Shown here one piece after another: positions 1-11,949 of a stretch of DNA of 64,000 nucleotides. Made by a program: the position numbers and the translations under genes. Position 1 is the first letter of the stretch; each line of letters starts with the position of its first letter. Under the pieces are notes generated by a model that was not told the DNA's origin, searched no databases, and saw only the letters and a list, made by a program, of their open reading frames with translations. The DNA is taken from contig CM072807.1 in NCBI GenBank assembly GCA_037013495.1, positions 33,894,802 to 33,958,801 of the forward strand, written 5' to 3'. The stretch is from Hippophae tibetana (Eukaryota > Streptophyta > Magnoliopsida > Rosales > Elaeagnaceae).

Positions 1-870
1 CGATTGAGTGGTCCAGTTTTCAAGTTTAACCTAATTTGTACTTGATCCAATTTTTTTATTACTATATTGTCCTTATGTTTTAAACCTCCTTTAAATATTT
101 TCAAGAATATATTTGTAATAGACCTTTGACCTAGGGTTTCTACTCATGATATTTAATCATACCATTGGCTCACAATTTTGTTGACCGCATAAGAGCATTA
201 TTGAACATTATTCTCTTCATCTTATTTTCTCTCCCTCTTATTTTGCTAAAACTATTCAAATAGGCTTTTTAATTGAGTTAATTTTTCAAATATTTGTGAT
301 TGTGTTTGATGAGTTAACAAGCCTATAATATTTTTGATATTATGCTTTAAATTGATTGTTCTAAGGTTTCTAGTTTATTTTGATTTATTGATATATTTGT
401 TAAATCATCTACCTAGGATTTTTTGTTATTTAATCTGCTCTAGGACACATATTTGTACTTGTGTTATTATGCTAACTTTTTCGGTGCCAACTATGTATAA
501 GTTTGATTAACTTGTGTGACTCAAGTTCATCAAAACGTTGGTCTAAATCTGAACACCTTTCTTGTATAGACTATGATGAAAACAATGACTTGTAAGTATA
601 TTACTTGAGGGCATTACTTTGATGGTTATTTTGAGTCATAGCCTTATAATTGGACCTTATTTTTCATTGTGGATAAGTAGGTGGTCCGATGGATTGGCGG
701 TTTTTCTCTGAGGTCATTGTTGTGGCCTAAGTTGTTTCCATCTAAAAATCTCGTGTTAATCTTTATATTTATGCATTACTTTACTTACATATGATTGCAT
801 ATATGGTCACTCTGTGAAATTTTAATTTATCATACTTCTGCTAATATTCTATTCACTTGCCTTCCAGTTA
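1..870 (+). repeat. Copia LTR remnant, family R copy 1 (left end cut by window)
   Basis: About 870 bases with no coding capacity. They align by eye, with small gaps, to 28771-29640 and 30361-31195. Shared landmarks in the same order are the run 'ttgtccttatg', 'ccattggctcacaatttt', 'gtgactcaagtt', 'cttgtaagta' and 'cacctaaaaatctc'. In the third copy this stretch lies inside an LTR that starts with TG just after a purine tract, so I read copy 1 as the tail of a 5' LTR. The first bases (cgattgag) match the end of the GATCGATC-rich part of that LTR, so the element starts before the window. The borders are approximate. Confidence 0.6.
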
Positions 871-2100
871 GTAGATCCTGCAAAGATTCTCTACTCATTA
901 CCAGATAGCTTCCAAGAAAAGGTCACTACCATTGATGAAAGAAAGGATGTAGACACCATCAAAATAGAGGAACTCGCTAGCTCACTTCAAACCTTTGAGA
1001 TGAGCTTTCAAAAACCTCTAAAGAACAAAACTATTTCTTCCAAAACTGCTATGATTGAAAACAATGATAATGATGATGAAGAATTGGTACTCTTAACGAG
1101 TAAATTGAATAAAATTATCAAGAAAAGGAATCCTCAAAGTAATGGACAATCAAATTGTCAAAATGATCAGAATATGAGAGAACTCAGATATGTGAGTTAT
1201 GATGGTAAGAAATCTAAACCCATTGAACTTCAATGTTTTGAATGCATGGGTTTTGGTCACTTAATAGATGAATGTGAAAAAAGAATAACCAAATTGGAAG
1301 AGCTATTAATGGTACAATTACTGAATCTAAAAGTGATACAGATAATCCAATTGATCAGAAAATTATGGCACTCACTACCAAGCATTTACTGCAACTACTA
1401 GTGGATACTCTAATAAGTTTGAGATTGATTCAGATGTTGAGGAAAGTGATGTTGAATTTCTACACAATAAATTTAATGTCACAAGTATTGAAGAAGTATG
1501 CATAGATTATGTAAGATGTAAAAAAGAAAAATATAGGTTGCTTGTAAAAGTAACTAAACTAAATGATAAATTAAAATCTTATGAAATAAAATTCTAGATT
1601 ATAAACTAGACCTAATTTTGAGTCTTATAGGTTTAGAACAAGAAAAATAAAAGATTGTGCAAAAACTTGAAGAATCCAAGGAAGTTATAAAAAGGTTAAC
1701 CATTGGAACTGAAAGGCTAAACAAAATTCTAGATTATGAATAACTTGTTGGAGATAAGAGAGGAATAGGCTATGTAGATGAGGATTCTATGCCATCATCT
1801 TCAAAAACAACTAAGTTTGTAAAACCTTTATCCCTTCTTCTTCACAGGCTACACATAAAAATTCAACATCAAAAACCACATCTATCAAGGCAACCAACCT
1901 TACTTCGAATGTTTCTTATTATACACAAAGAATGGTTGCACCTGTGATTGAAAAATCTGTTAAGTGTATGATCTTTGTCATCATTATGGTAGGAAAGGTC
2001 ATATTAGGCCCTAAGTGTAGATTTTTGATGAATGTTCCTAAATCTAATAATAATTTTGAATGCTTAACATAGTAGGACTCATAACCACCATCCATCTATG
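871..2100 (+). pseudogene. Copia gag, C-terminal half (broken)
   Basis: The frame starting at 871 reads through 1401 without a stop and carries a typical plant Copia gag: the 'KILYSLPDSF' and 'IKIEELASSLQTFE' stretch (about 875-1000), then a CCHC zinc knuckle 'CFECMGFGHLIDEC' (about 1231-1272). A frameshift or stop follows. Homology resumes from 1402 to 1600 and again from 1660, where 'RLTIGTERLNKILDYE' parallels the gag at 20223-20822. A second knuckle resembling that gag's CHHC motif is visible near 1990 but out of frame. The N-terminal half of gag and any PBS are missing. Gag packages element RNA; this copy cannot. Nothing of pol follows. The most similar sequence in the window is the minus-strand element at 14264-23474. 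Confidence 0.75.
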
Positions 2101-4013
2101 CATGCTACAACATATTCTAGGATGAACGGAAATTATAATAATGTTAAAAAATTCTACTTGAAAGCATGAAGTTATTGGTCCAAAGAGGCATGTAAAATTC
2201 AACACTTGTAATTCTAGGACTAATTACCATTATCCTATCATGGATATTGCATCTTCATTTAGGATGAATGGAAAGTCTAAAGGTAAGTCAAATAATATGC
2301 CAATGATAACTACGATAGTTGATTTTCGACCCAAAGATATAAAGAAAACAAAATTCAAGAAAGTTTGAGTTAGAAAAGATTGTCTCTTTTCACTCACCTG
2401 ATCATCATTTATTGTTCATCTATATACTTTTGTTTGGGTGCTTAATTGACCCTAGGGGAGCATCTTTAATTTTTTTTATTGATGTTTCTTTAGTTTCAAA
2501 AAAATAAAAAAGGGCAATAGACATGCTTTAACATTAACATGATCATTACATACTCCATTCATATTTATTTTGAAATGTTATTCATTATATAAATGGATAT
2601 TTTGACTTGTGCATTTACATACTTTTAACATTTGGTGTTCAATGTTGACATGAACCTACTGACATGCTTACTGAACATATATGTATGTCATGCTTGAATT
2701 TCATGATTGGTTTTATGAGATTCTAAGGAATAAGCTAATCTTGACTGAAAAGTTGTTTTTGAAATCTATCTTTCACTTTCTAAAATGCTACTATAGAGAG
2801 ACACCTACTTTTTAGAGGGCTATCTACTGTGATGTGTGAAAACTACCATAGTGAGCATAGAGGGCTACCCCACAACTAATGTGAAAGTCATTGTACTAAG
2901 TATATTGACTTATGCATATTTCCTCAATAATAATAATAATAAAGGAAAAATAAAAATACAAAAACTTTTGCATGTATAAAAAGAAAAAGCCAAAAATAGT
3001 TAAACAAAAGAAAATAAAAACCAACCCCTCACAAAAAAATGCAAGAAGGGAATACAAAAAACAAGGAAAAAGAAAAGGTTATTTAAGTTCTCTCTTAGTA
3101 AATAAAATTTTATTATGTGCTAGTATGAATTCAACTATAATTTTTTCATGATAAGTTATACTACTTTCTATAAATCTTTCATAATTGATCATAAATGAAC
3201 AATTTGACATCCTATTACAGTACCAACACATATTTTACTTTTTATTTTTATTTTTGATATGTCATCATATGTTTTAGTATATTTGTGTGTCTTCTTTGCA
3301 TATATTTACGTTGTCAATGGGTAGTCACACTCTCAATAAAATTAATTTCATCATTTATCCGTACTATTCTATTCATGTTATGCTAAGTCTACTACCCTCA
3401 ACTTAAAAAATATTATATATCAACTTTTATAATTTATTTAGAGGTGTCATAGAACTTAAGGGGAGTTTATTCATTTTTGGAAAACATATTATTATCAACT
3501 CCCTCTTTTAATTGTTATGAGCTTTTTAGAATGTATGCTTCTCTTTTTAGTTATTAAATACATTGCTTGCTTGCTCAACCTATTGTCATTGCTTCATGAT
3601 TACATTGATTATTTTTATGACAAAAAAGGGAGAATAATTGGAACATTAATTGAAATATCTACAAAAGAGGATAGCTAATTTAGGGAGAGAATTATTTTTA
3701 AAATATTTCTTGGAGATATTACACATATGGAGAATTATGTTTTAAATTTCTATTTTATGATTACTTGCTCTTATGAGTATTCTTCGCTGCTTATATAATC
3801 TCATATACACTGAACTAATGAACAATGAGTCTTTCGGTAAAAGTTGTTTGGGAATTTGTGTTTTTATTTTTCAATGTAAACAAGAGCTATCAAGATTCAA
3901 GCAAAAATGGTTAACTGAATGATAGGATAGTTCCACTCCATAAATATTTCTTCCTATGAACGTTATGTAGTGAGAGAGAAGTTTTGTCACCTGAATATGC
4001 CAAAGAGTGAGAT
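2101..4013 (+). other. 3' internal spacer of the deleted Copia element, ending in a polypurine tract
   Basis: No usable reading frame. Short blocks match the minus-strand spacer of the Copia element at 15609-17131 in the same order: a 'gtgtgaaaactaccatagtg' block near 2836, a 'taaggggagtttatt' block near 3457 and 'gacaaaaaagggag' near 3620. These mark it as the segment between pol and the 3' LTR, so pol itself has been deleted. 2920-3080 is an A-rich stretch with (ATA)n. The purine run at 4001-4013 (caaagagtgagat) directly precedes a TG and is the likely polypurine tract. Confidence 0.55.
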
Positions 4014-4130
4014 TGTAAGGTTTGTTAGTGTTAGTGATATTCACGAACAAAATATTTGTATGTAATATTAGCTTTAAGTTAGTACTCGGATAATTAATTT
4101 CTTAGGTTTAATTTGGACACCTTGAATAAA
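4014..4130 (+). repeat. Start of a Copia 3' LTR, truncated
   Basis: Begins TGTAAGG right after the purine tract. 'TGTAAG', 'agtgttagtgatatt' and 'gaacaaaatat' are shared with the LTR starting at 29980, and more distantly with the LTR of the 14264-23474 element read on the minus strand. It runs only about 115 bases before Gypsy-type LTR sequence takes over, so one element has broken the other here. The right border is uncertain by some tens of bases. Confidence 0.5.
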
Positions 4131-4684
4131 GTTTAAAATGTCTAACCCTACCAAAGGTGGCATTTAAATGGTTCATTTTCAATCTAATAAAAAAGAAGTA
4201 TTAATTTAATTAACTAAATTAATTATCGACCCCACCAATAGGTGTTAATTGATTTGTTTAATGTACAAATCAATTAACATTCCAAAGGTGGTATTAATAT
4301 AAAAAAATAGAGAATCAATAAATATTAATTTATATCTTTAATAACCTAAATAATATAAGGAAGCATATTTAACTTAATTATTATATTCATAAATACTTCA
4401 GTGTTATGAATGATAAAAATTTGGATAATTGTTTATTGAATCTATATCTATGTTTATTTTTTGTGTTATTCAATTAGGAAACACAAAAAAAAAAATCAAA
4501 ATATCGTGACATTATGTTTAAAATTTAATTTTGATTTTAAGAGTTTGAATAATAAATTAAAAACCACATATTTATCATTTTCTATAAAATGATTGTACAC
4601 TTGCAAGAGTTTTACAAATATAAAACCATAGTATTTGCAAAATCGGTATTGCTAACCCTATGCTGATTTTGTTCATCAAATTTT
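4131..4684 (+). repeat. Gypsy LTR fragment, family G copy 1
   Basis: Aligns by eye to the 3' third of the LTR at 27059-28605: 'accaaaggtgg', 'attatcgaccccacc', 'aggtgttaattgat', 'ataacctaaataatat' and 'cacttgcaa' occur in the same order in both. It ends in 'ttcatcaaattttt', immediately followed by a degraded tRNA-Asp-type PBS. This is the arrangement of Tat/Athila-like Gypsy 5' LTRs. The 5' part of the LTR is missing. Confidence 0.6.
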
Positions 4685-4702
4685 TGGCACTATTATCGAG
4701 AA
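4685..4702 (+). other. Degraded primer-binding site (tRNA-Asp type)
   Basis: TGGCACTATTATCGAGAA sits at the LTR/internal border. Plant tRNA-Asp(GUC) ends CCCCGGCAACGGCGCCA, whose complement is TGGCGCCGTTGCCGGGG. The observed sequence keeps TGGC and the spacing but differs at seven positions, all G-to-A or C-to-T. The identity rests on position plus this pattern. Confidence 0.55.
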
Positions 4703-5139
4703 AGGAATAGGGTTTTAAATTATTTATCGAAATTTTAAAAAAATTTATGTGACATAAATATTGTGATTTTTATTTTTAGAATTTAATTTTAAAAAACTAA
4801 CTAACCGTGTAATAGCATGAAAAGTAATAGGGTGTTATGTCTAGGAGACTAGTTCTTGAAAGCCTTCATACTACTAGTCTTTCCTGGGAACATTGCTCTG
4901 TCTAGGAGGATGATTTTTAAGGAGACTTTTCCCTACCATTCTTTCATGTGAGAACTCTTGGTTAATATTGATTATGTTATTAACTTGTTTGTTTAGTATT
5001 TTTGTATTAAATACTGTGTATATTTTTTCTAAATGTTTGTATAGTTATTTTATTATTATTTTCCATTTTAATTGATAGGTGCTTTAAATTTACGTTTTCA
5101 ATAGTCTATGCATGGTAGGAGATCCTTAGGAAACCCTCT
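4703..5139 (+). other. Gypsy leader between PBS and gag
   Basis: No reading frame of note. It contains an imperfect duplication of 'ctaggag(g/a)' around 4850 and 4903. It is placed as the untranslated leader because it lies between the PBS-like site and the first recognisable gag sequence. Confidence 0.35.
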
Positions 5140-6400
5140 TACACCATACATAGATAATATTCATAAATTTAAAAAAATGTCCATAAGGTTGGATTCTAAC
5201 CATTAGCCTATTTTTGAACCAAACATAGAACCAAACCTTAATCTTCTACTAGAGCTAATATAAATGGTAGAAAACCCATATGTTAGACAAATATCCATGA
5301 AGAAGTTTTCATGACTAGTAATTGGCACGAAAATTTCCTCTATCCAGCTAGGTGAGGCTACATGGAATTATGAATTGAAAATATTCATTTTTCTATGCTT
5401 CCTTCATTTCTCGGGTTGCCTAATGAATATTCAATGTCTTTCATTAGGGACTTTTTTTTTAGTAGTCCAGACTTTTACCTTCAGTGCTCTTATGAAGGAC
5501 CAACTAAGAATGAGTTTTTTTCCCTACACCTTAAAAGACAAGGCCAAAGCTTGGTCGATGTCACTCCCTCCAGGTTTTCTGATGACCTAGGAGGACGTTT
5601 ACAACAAATTCATGGGAAAATTCTATTTCCACTTAAAAAGATCATAGTTGAGAGCAAATATTGCCACTTTCTCTCATATGGAAAGAGAATCATTCCATGA
5701 AGCCTAGGATAGGTTCAAACTATTCCTCACTTAATACCCCATCATAGCCTCCCCATATAGTTGCAGAACCAATTCTTTTACGATGAACTTATATAGCAAT
5801 GCCATTTCATTTTCGACAACACTACCTAATGTTGGGTAAGAATTCTCAATAGAAAATTTCATGAGTAAGAAGAGACGAAGTTTATGAAATCGATTCAAGC
5901 CATAAAGTTCAACGACAACTTATTTAGTTGACCAAGCAAGTTACCCTTCTCACTACACAAACCAACACCAATAATGAACATTGTGGTTTATATAGCAACA
6001 TAGGACATTGTACTATAGCTTGTCCATATCAAGGATAAGCACCAATTGAACCTAAAAGGTTGATGTTTTGGGAGTATATTAACAAAGATCAAGATTCGAT
6101 CCTAATTCAAATACCTACAATCCTGGGTGGAGAAATCATCCCAACTTCTCCTAGAGGCAAAATAACCCTCCTTTTTCCCAAAGCAAATAAGCCAAGACAG
6201 TAATTCTAGCAGTCTATTCCAAGGAGCCTTCCTAGTAAACCAACCCTAGGGGACAACTTGAATTCTTTTATTCAAGTATGCAAAGATAACCAATTTAAAA
6301 CCAATCAACGGTTGGACTCTATGGAAGCTTCTATCAAAAAGGTAGAAGTTCAAGTGGAGACTAAGCATTTGCAAAGACAAAGAAAGGACTAACTGAATTG
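5140..6400 (+). pseudogene. Gypsy (Tat/Athila-like) gag, first copy, broken
   Basis: Fragments in all three frames spell out a retrotransposon gag: 'PYIDNIHKF' near 5150, 'ATWNYELK' near 5356, 'FFPYTLKDKAKAWSMSLPPG' at 5516-5575, and the conserved tail around 5690-5800. A zinc knuckle near 5975 reads CGLYSNIGHCTIAC, in which the second Cys has become Tyr. At least five frameshifts or stops interrupt it. Gag forms the particle and binds RNA; this copy is dead. No protease or RT follows: the sequence passes straight into a 3'-UTR-like stretch and then a second gag (6791), so this is a pol-less or pol-deleted element. Confidence 0.7.
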
Positions 6401-6790
6401 TCCAATTGGGTTAAATAAATTAATGAAGAAGAGACATTGAGTTTTTCATTTTGAAATCTCTAAGCAGCATTTTACAAGAAGATGATAAATTTTAGTCCTA
6501 AGTGGGAAGTCACCCATTATTGTATTTTCCTTGCTTTTAGTTTGTTTTGTTTTGTTTTTATTTTATTTTAAGAATATGTGTAATAAAATTCCAATGAAAT
6601 AATAAAAATTCATTTGTTTCAAAAATTGTGTCTATTCTTTAAATTTAGCATTGAAAAAATCTTAATTTATTAAATTAATAAACTTAGATTTTTTCACTTA
6701 AAAAAATTTAGGTTCCCTGCATCTTTCTTCTTTAAGCTTATACATTTTTTCAAGTGAGAAATATTTCTTAGATAGTTCTACTATTTTTCA
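6401..6790 (+). other. Gypsy 3'-UTR-like stretch with a 43-base palindrome
   Basis: 'taagtgggaagtcacccat' near 6496 matches 'taaatgggaggcaacccat' at 11992, just after the second element's integrase. I therefore read it as the post-pol segment of the first element. 6653-6695 is a near-perfect inverted repeat (gaaaaaatct...agattttttc) able to form a hairpin. No LTR is recognisable before the next gag. Confidence 0.4.
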
Positions 6791-8000
6791 ATTTAGGAGC
6801 TAGATGTTGATACACAAGAGGAGGATCAATTTCAACTACAAGTAAACATGAGAGATGCTGAAGATAGGTAGAAAATGATGAAGGACTATGCAATGCCAAT
6901 TATTTCCAATGCAACTTCCGACATACAATTGAAAAAGATTCATTATTTCTTGTTGCCTTCATTTTATGATATCCTGAATGAAGACCATTTGCATTTCATT
7001 ATAGAATTCTATGCTATTGTCCAAACCTTTTCATAGTAGAGAATTGATGAAGACCAACTTAGGATGAAGTGTTTTCCTTACACCTTCAAGGATAAAGATT
7101 GGTCATGTTTCATTACTCAATAGTCAGGTTCTTTAAAGACTTGGAAGGCAGTCTATGGAGAGTTTTTGGGTAGGTTATATTCGCATCAAAAGACTATTGG
7201 TTTAAGGATGAAGATAGCGATTTTTTTCTCAAATGGATGAAGAACCTTTTCACGAAGCTTGGGAAAGACTCAAACTCCTTTTCATTCAATATCCTCATCA
7301 TAGCTTTCAATTACAGCTATAGAACCAATTCTTTTATGATGGATTGATAGTGTAGAGTCAATACATGGTTGATAATACTGTTGGAGGAGTTGTGGGAGAA
7401 AATACCGTAGAAGAAACCTATAGTCACTATGATCTGTTAGGTTCTGAATCCCAATAAATAAGTACTAGAAGAAGAGAGAAGGAGTCAATAAAGTTGGCTC
7501 CGATAATGATATGAGCTTGCAACTTGTTGAATTGAATAAGCAAGTGCAACTTATCAATACCTATCAAATGCCAAATCAAGAGGTGTGTGAAGTGTGTTTT
7601 TAAATTGGGCATGATACTTATAATTGTTCATATACTTGTAATTTGAATGTGGATTCCATAGAGGAAGTCAATTCCTTTCAAAGGTATCATCCAAACACCT
7701 ATAATCACCCTAACCATCATTTGACACCAAAATATTACCAAGCCTATACCCATTTTCAAACACTAAGGACAAATTAAAACCACCTATACCCACTAAATCA
7801 ATCTTTTAAGCCAACCTTAGAGGATAGTTTGAATGCTTTTATTCAAGTTAGTCATGACAACCTATTGATGAATAATCAAAGGTTGAGCACCATGGAGGCT
7901 TCGATAAAATAAATGAAGCTAAAGTTGGGCAGTTAGCTGAACAAATGAAAAGGCAAGAACCAGGAAAGTTTACCAGTCAACCCGAACAAGAAAAGGATGT
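6791..8000 (+). pseudogene. Gypsy (Tat/Athila-like) gag, second copy, broken
   Basis: Again gag by content, in broken frames: 'AMPIISNATSDIQLKKIHYF' near 6890, 'FPYTFKDK' near 7073, and 'FHEAW'-like text near 7250, which parallels 5690 in the first copy. The zinc knuckle near 7584 keeps all four ligands (C-x2-C-x4-H-x4-C), but a stop lies inside it. Many stops (for example the two adjacent TAG codons near 7036) rule out translation. It belongs with the protease, RT and integrase remnants downstream in the same orientation, and it is a separate gag from 5140-6400. Confidence 0.7.
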
Positions 8001-8939
8001 AAGAACCCTTTGAAGTGATAAGGTAGTCAATACTAGTTTACCTAAAATATCTACCTTGTAGTCCAGGTAACAAAGAAGGTGAAATTATAGTCTCGTAAAA
8101 AGGAGAGATAAGTACTAAACTTGACAAACCTTCAAATAAACTCATTGGGGAGTCATCTGACATCCCCAAAATGCAAAAGAAATAGAACCACACCAACTGC
8201 AAGTACCTTTTCCACACTGGCTGAAAGAATCCAAATACGATAAGAAATTCTATTCTTTTAATATGCTTTCTAAAGTAAATATCAAAGAGTTGAATACTAA
8301 GAAAATGAGGTTTGAACTTAATGAGCGAGTAGTAGTATCAGAAATTTCTAGTGCTATACTTCAGCACTAACTTCCCCTAAGTTGAAAGACCCTGGAAGTT
8401 TTATCATAAATATAACAATGGGGGATAGAATGGTCACTAAATCAATGCTTAATTTAGGTGCTAGTATAAACTTGAAGCCCTAATTTATACTCTTACAGCT
8501 CGATTTATCAGATTTAAAACCCACAACTTTGTCCCTTCAACTTGCAGATAGATCTCTTAAGTATCCAAAGGAAATAGTTGAGGATGTATTGGTACATGTA
8601 GACAAACTAATAATACCTATTGATTTTCTGGTTCTGGATATGCAAGAAAATCCAGCCTTGGATAGAGAGCATATAATACTACTTGGTAGACCATTTATAG
8701 AAACTACCAAGAATATTATTGATGTCCAAGATGGAAATTTGACAATGACAGTCTTAGGAGAGACTCTTAATTTTAATTTTTTTGATTCTTCACCCTTTTC
8801 TTCTATTTCTACCATCTATGAAATATTTGATGTTGATCCTTTGGATAATCTTGTCCAAAGCACTTTTTATCGAACCAGAATAGAAGACAAGCTTGAAATT
8901 GTTCTTACACTTGAAAAGGTCAAAGAAGATTTAGATTAG
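8001..8939 (+). pseudogene. Gypsy aspartic protease (retropepsin-like), inactive
   Basis: 8001-8360 is a broken linker. From 8385 the frame reads 'PKLKDPGSFIINITMGDRMV', then the active-site region at about 8448-8470 as 'LNLGASINL', a stop at 8482, and then an open frame 8529-8939 with 'LQLADRSLKYPKEIVEDVLV' and 'HIILLGRPFIETTKNIIDVQ', the typical second half of Tat/Athila-type proteases. The catalytic Asp of the D-x-G-A motif is Asn here (AAT at 8451-8453). The 136-codon open tail survives by chance. The protease would have cut the Gag-Pol polyprotein. Confidence 0.75.
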
Positions 8940-9050
8940 GAAACTAAGCGGTACCTTGAACGACTGGATAGTGATGAACAAATGACAAAATCTAGTACAC
9001 TTTTAAATCTACCCAGTTCCTCATCTAGTAAATAGGCTAATCCACCTGAA

Positions 9051-10106
9051 CTTGAACTCAAAGACTTACCTAAGCTCTTAAAATATGTATTTTTGGGAGA
9101 AGGATAAACTTATCCAACGATAAGTTTTTCAACCTTGATCAAAACCCAAGAAAAGGAACTTATAAAAGTGCTTAAGAAGTTTAAGAAAGCCATTAGTAGG
9201 AGTATCGGGGATATAAAAGGCATTAGTCCTACCATGTGTATGCATAATATCAATTTGAAGGATGATGACAAACCTGTATGAGAGGCCAAATAAGACTAAG
9301 TCCAAAAATACCATAGGTAGTTAAGAAAGAGATTCTTAAACTGTTAGAAGAAATAATTATCGACCCTATTTTCGATAGTAAGTGGGTTAGTCCAGTGCAT
9401 GTGGTACCTAAGAATTATGAGATAAAAGTTGTTAAAAATGACAAAAGTGAATTAGTGCTCACAAGAATAATCATTGGATGGAGGATGTGTATAGATTTCA
9501 GGAAACTAAATTTATATACTAAAAAGGATCACTTTTCTCTTCCATTCATTGATCAAATGTTGGAAAGATAAGTTGGGCATGAATTTCACTATTTCTAGAT
9601 GGACTGTTTGGATATTATCAAGTACCCATATCACTAGAAGATCAGGAAAAGACCACATTTACATGTCCTTTTGGGACATTTTCTTTCTGAAGAATGATAT
9701 GTGGGTTATGCAATGCCCCCACAACATTCCAGAGATGTATGATGTCTATCTTCTCGAACATGGTGGAAAAATTCATTGAGATTTTCATGCATGATTTCTT
9801 TGTCTTTGGAAAGTCATTTGATGATTTCTTACATAAATTGACTTTGGTTTTAGAAAGATGCATTGAATGTAATCTAACCCTTAGTTAAGAGAAAAGTCAT
9901 TTTATGGTTCAACAATGGATAGTGTTAGGAAATATCATTTCAAGAAAAGGTATTGAAATTGATAAGGAAAAATTTGAACTGACTTCCAAAATACCTCCCC
10001 TTACATTTATTAAGGGGATACAAAGCTTCTTAGGACATGCAAAATTTTACCGACGATTTATTAAAGATTTCTCAAAAATAAGTCATCCATTATGTAATTT
10101 GTAATC
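9051..10106 (+). pseudogene. Gypsy reverse transcriptase, inactive
   Basis: Starts with 'LKDLPKLLKYVFLGEG' (9057) and 'KGISPTMCMHNINLKDD' (near 9220), then the fingers and palm in broken frames. 9694-9888 reads 'LCNAPTTFQRCMMSIFSNMV' followed by the catalytic box FMHDF at 9784-9798, where the first of the two catalytic aspartates is His. A TAA at 9886-9888 stands where the family has Trp. The frame then continues at 9904-10104 with 'KGIQSFLGHAKFYRRFIKDF'. RT copies the element RNA into DNA; this one cannot act. Confidence 0.85.
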
Positions 10107-10600
10107 AAAATATTTTTTATTTTTATTTCAACGATGACTGCCTTATTGTCTTTAATACCTTGAAATCGAAACTAACATATGTCAATGTTATTATGGCACC
10201 AAACTGGTCTTTTTCCTTTGAAATAATGTGTGTTGCTTCCGATTATGCTATCGAAGCAGTCTTGGGACAAAGAATGGATCAGTGTTTGCATGTCATCTAG
10301 TATATTGGAAAAACACTCAATGATGCCCAAATGAATTATACCACCATTGAAAAGGAATTCTTGGCTATAACGTTTTCTTTAGACAAATTCATGTCTTATT
10401 TAGTAGAATCTAAAACGAATATGCATTATGATCATGCTACTTTAAGATACCTATTAAGTAAACTGAATTCCAAGCCAAGATTAATCAGGTGTATCTTACT
10501 CTTATAAGAATTTGGCCTAGAAATCAAGCATGAGAAAGGTAGTGAAAAATTAGTGGCTGACAATTTATCTAGGTTGATTTCGAACTTCAATTCTCTTAAA
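10107..10600 (+). pseudogene. Gypsy RNase H, inactive
   Basis: In one frame from about 10150: 'MAPNWSFSFEIMCVASDYA', 'LGQRMDQCLHVI', a stop, 'GKTLNDAQMNYTTIEKEFLA', 'YDHATLRYLLSKLNSKPRLI' and finally 'KLVADNLSRL' (about 10551). The first catalytic Asp (in the C-D-A-S-D-Y region) is Val. This domain removes RNA from the RNA:DNA hybrid and follows RT as usual in Gypsy pol. Confidence 0.75.
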
Positions 10601-10659
10601 GGTGAGAGTAAAGAAGATATAGTTGAAACCTTTCTTGATGAACAATTATTTTCAATAGG

Positions 10660-11949
10660 TCCAAACCCATGGTATGCTTATATTGTAAATTTTCTTACCA
10701 CTGGTGTTTTGAGACCTAACACTTAATATCAGGAGAAGATAAGGTTCTTTAGAACTATCAAGTATTATTTCTGGGATGACCCTTATTTATATATGATTGG
10801 TCAAGATTAAGTCATCTGGAGATGTGTATCTGAAGGAAAACATAAGAGGATACTGACTTTTTGTCATGAACCTCATTGTAGGGGCCATTTTGGTGGTGAA
10901 AAGAAAACCCATAAGGTATTACAGTCTAGATTCTTTTGGTCCACTCTTTTTAAATATACTCATATGTTTTGTGCACAATGTGATAGATGTCAAAGAACAG
11001 GAAACATAAGTAAAAGATATGAAATGTCTTTGACATCTAATTTAGTTATTGAACTCTTCGATGTATAAGGGATTGAATTTATGGGTCCTTTTCTCCCATC
11101 CAATGGTCTTCAATATATTTTGGTTATTGTGGATTATGTATCCATGTGGGTAGAAGCTATTCCCACTAAAAACAATTATGATAATGCTATTGTAAAATTC
11201 TTGAAGGATTCAATATTTAGAAGGTTTGGAACACCTAAAGCTATAATTAGTGATGAAGGTAGCCATTTTTGTAACAAAATCTTTGATGGAGTGTTGAAAA
11301 AGTACAACATCACACATAGAGTAGCTACTCCATATCATCCTCAAACATCTGGTTTAGTGGAAGTAAGTAAATCAAAGTAATATTGGAGCACATTATGCGT
11401 CATTCAAGGAAGGATTGGGAATTTAAGTTGAATGATGCCTTATGGACATATTGCACAATTTACAAAACACCCATTGGGATGAGCCCTTACCGATTAATCT
11501 TTGGAAAAGTGTGCCACCTTTCCATATAACTCAAACACAAGGCTTACTGTGCAATTAAAGAGTTAAATATGGACTTAGATAAACCAAGAGAAAAATAGTT
11601 ACTTCATCTTAAAGAGTTAGAAGAAATTGGGAATGTAACCTTTGAGAATGCCAAATTGTACAAAGAGTATACTAAGCACTATTATTACAAGAGGTTAGTT
11701 CCTAAGACTCTTCACCCAAGAATGAAAGTTATTTTATTTAACTCTCGTCGGAGATTGTTTCTAGGAAAAATGAAATCAAGATGGGATGAACCATTCAATA
11801 TAGTCCAAGTATTTACACATGGAGTAGTAAAACTATTGGATTCCAAGACACAAATAACATTCAAAGTCAATGGGCCTCGTGTGAAGCCTTATTTAAAAGG
11901 ACCACACAACACTATCAAAATTGATTACTTTTGGCTGAGTAATCCTTAG
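10660..11949 (+). pseudogene. Gypsy integrase, inactive
   Basis: N-terminal HHCC zinc domain near 10863-11000: 'CHEPHCRGHFGGEKK' ... 'FCAQCDRCQRTG', with all ligands present. The core follows. A TAA at 11066-11068 replaces a conserved Trp, and the first catalytic position reads Glu ('GIEFMGPF'). The frame is then open at 11081-11380 with the second Asp ('AIISDEGSHF') and 'YHPQTSGLVEVS', carrying the third acidic residue. A frameshift near 11375 leads into the C-terminal domain, ending 'KVNGPRVKPYLKG' before the stop at 11947-11949. Integrase inserts element DNA into the chromosome. The order RT-RNase H-integrase confirms Gypsy rather than Copia. Confidence 0.85.

Noticed and set aside
8537..8815. 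Minus-strand open frame over the Gypsy protease
   Set aside because: Antisense shadow of the well-supported plus-strand protease; no family features.
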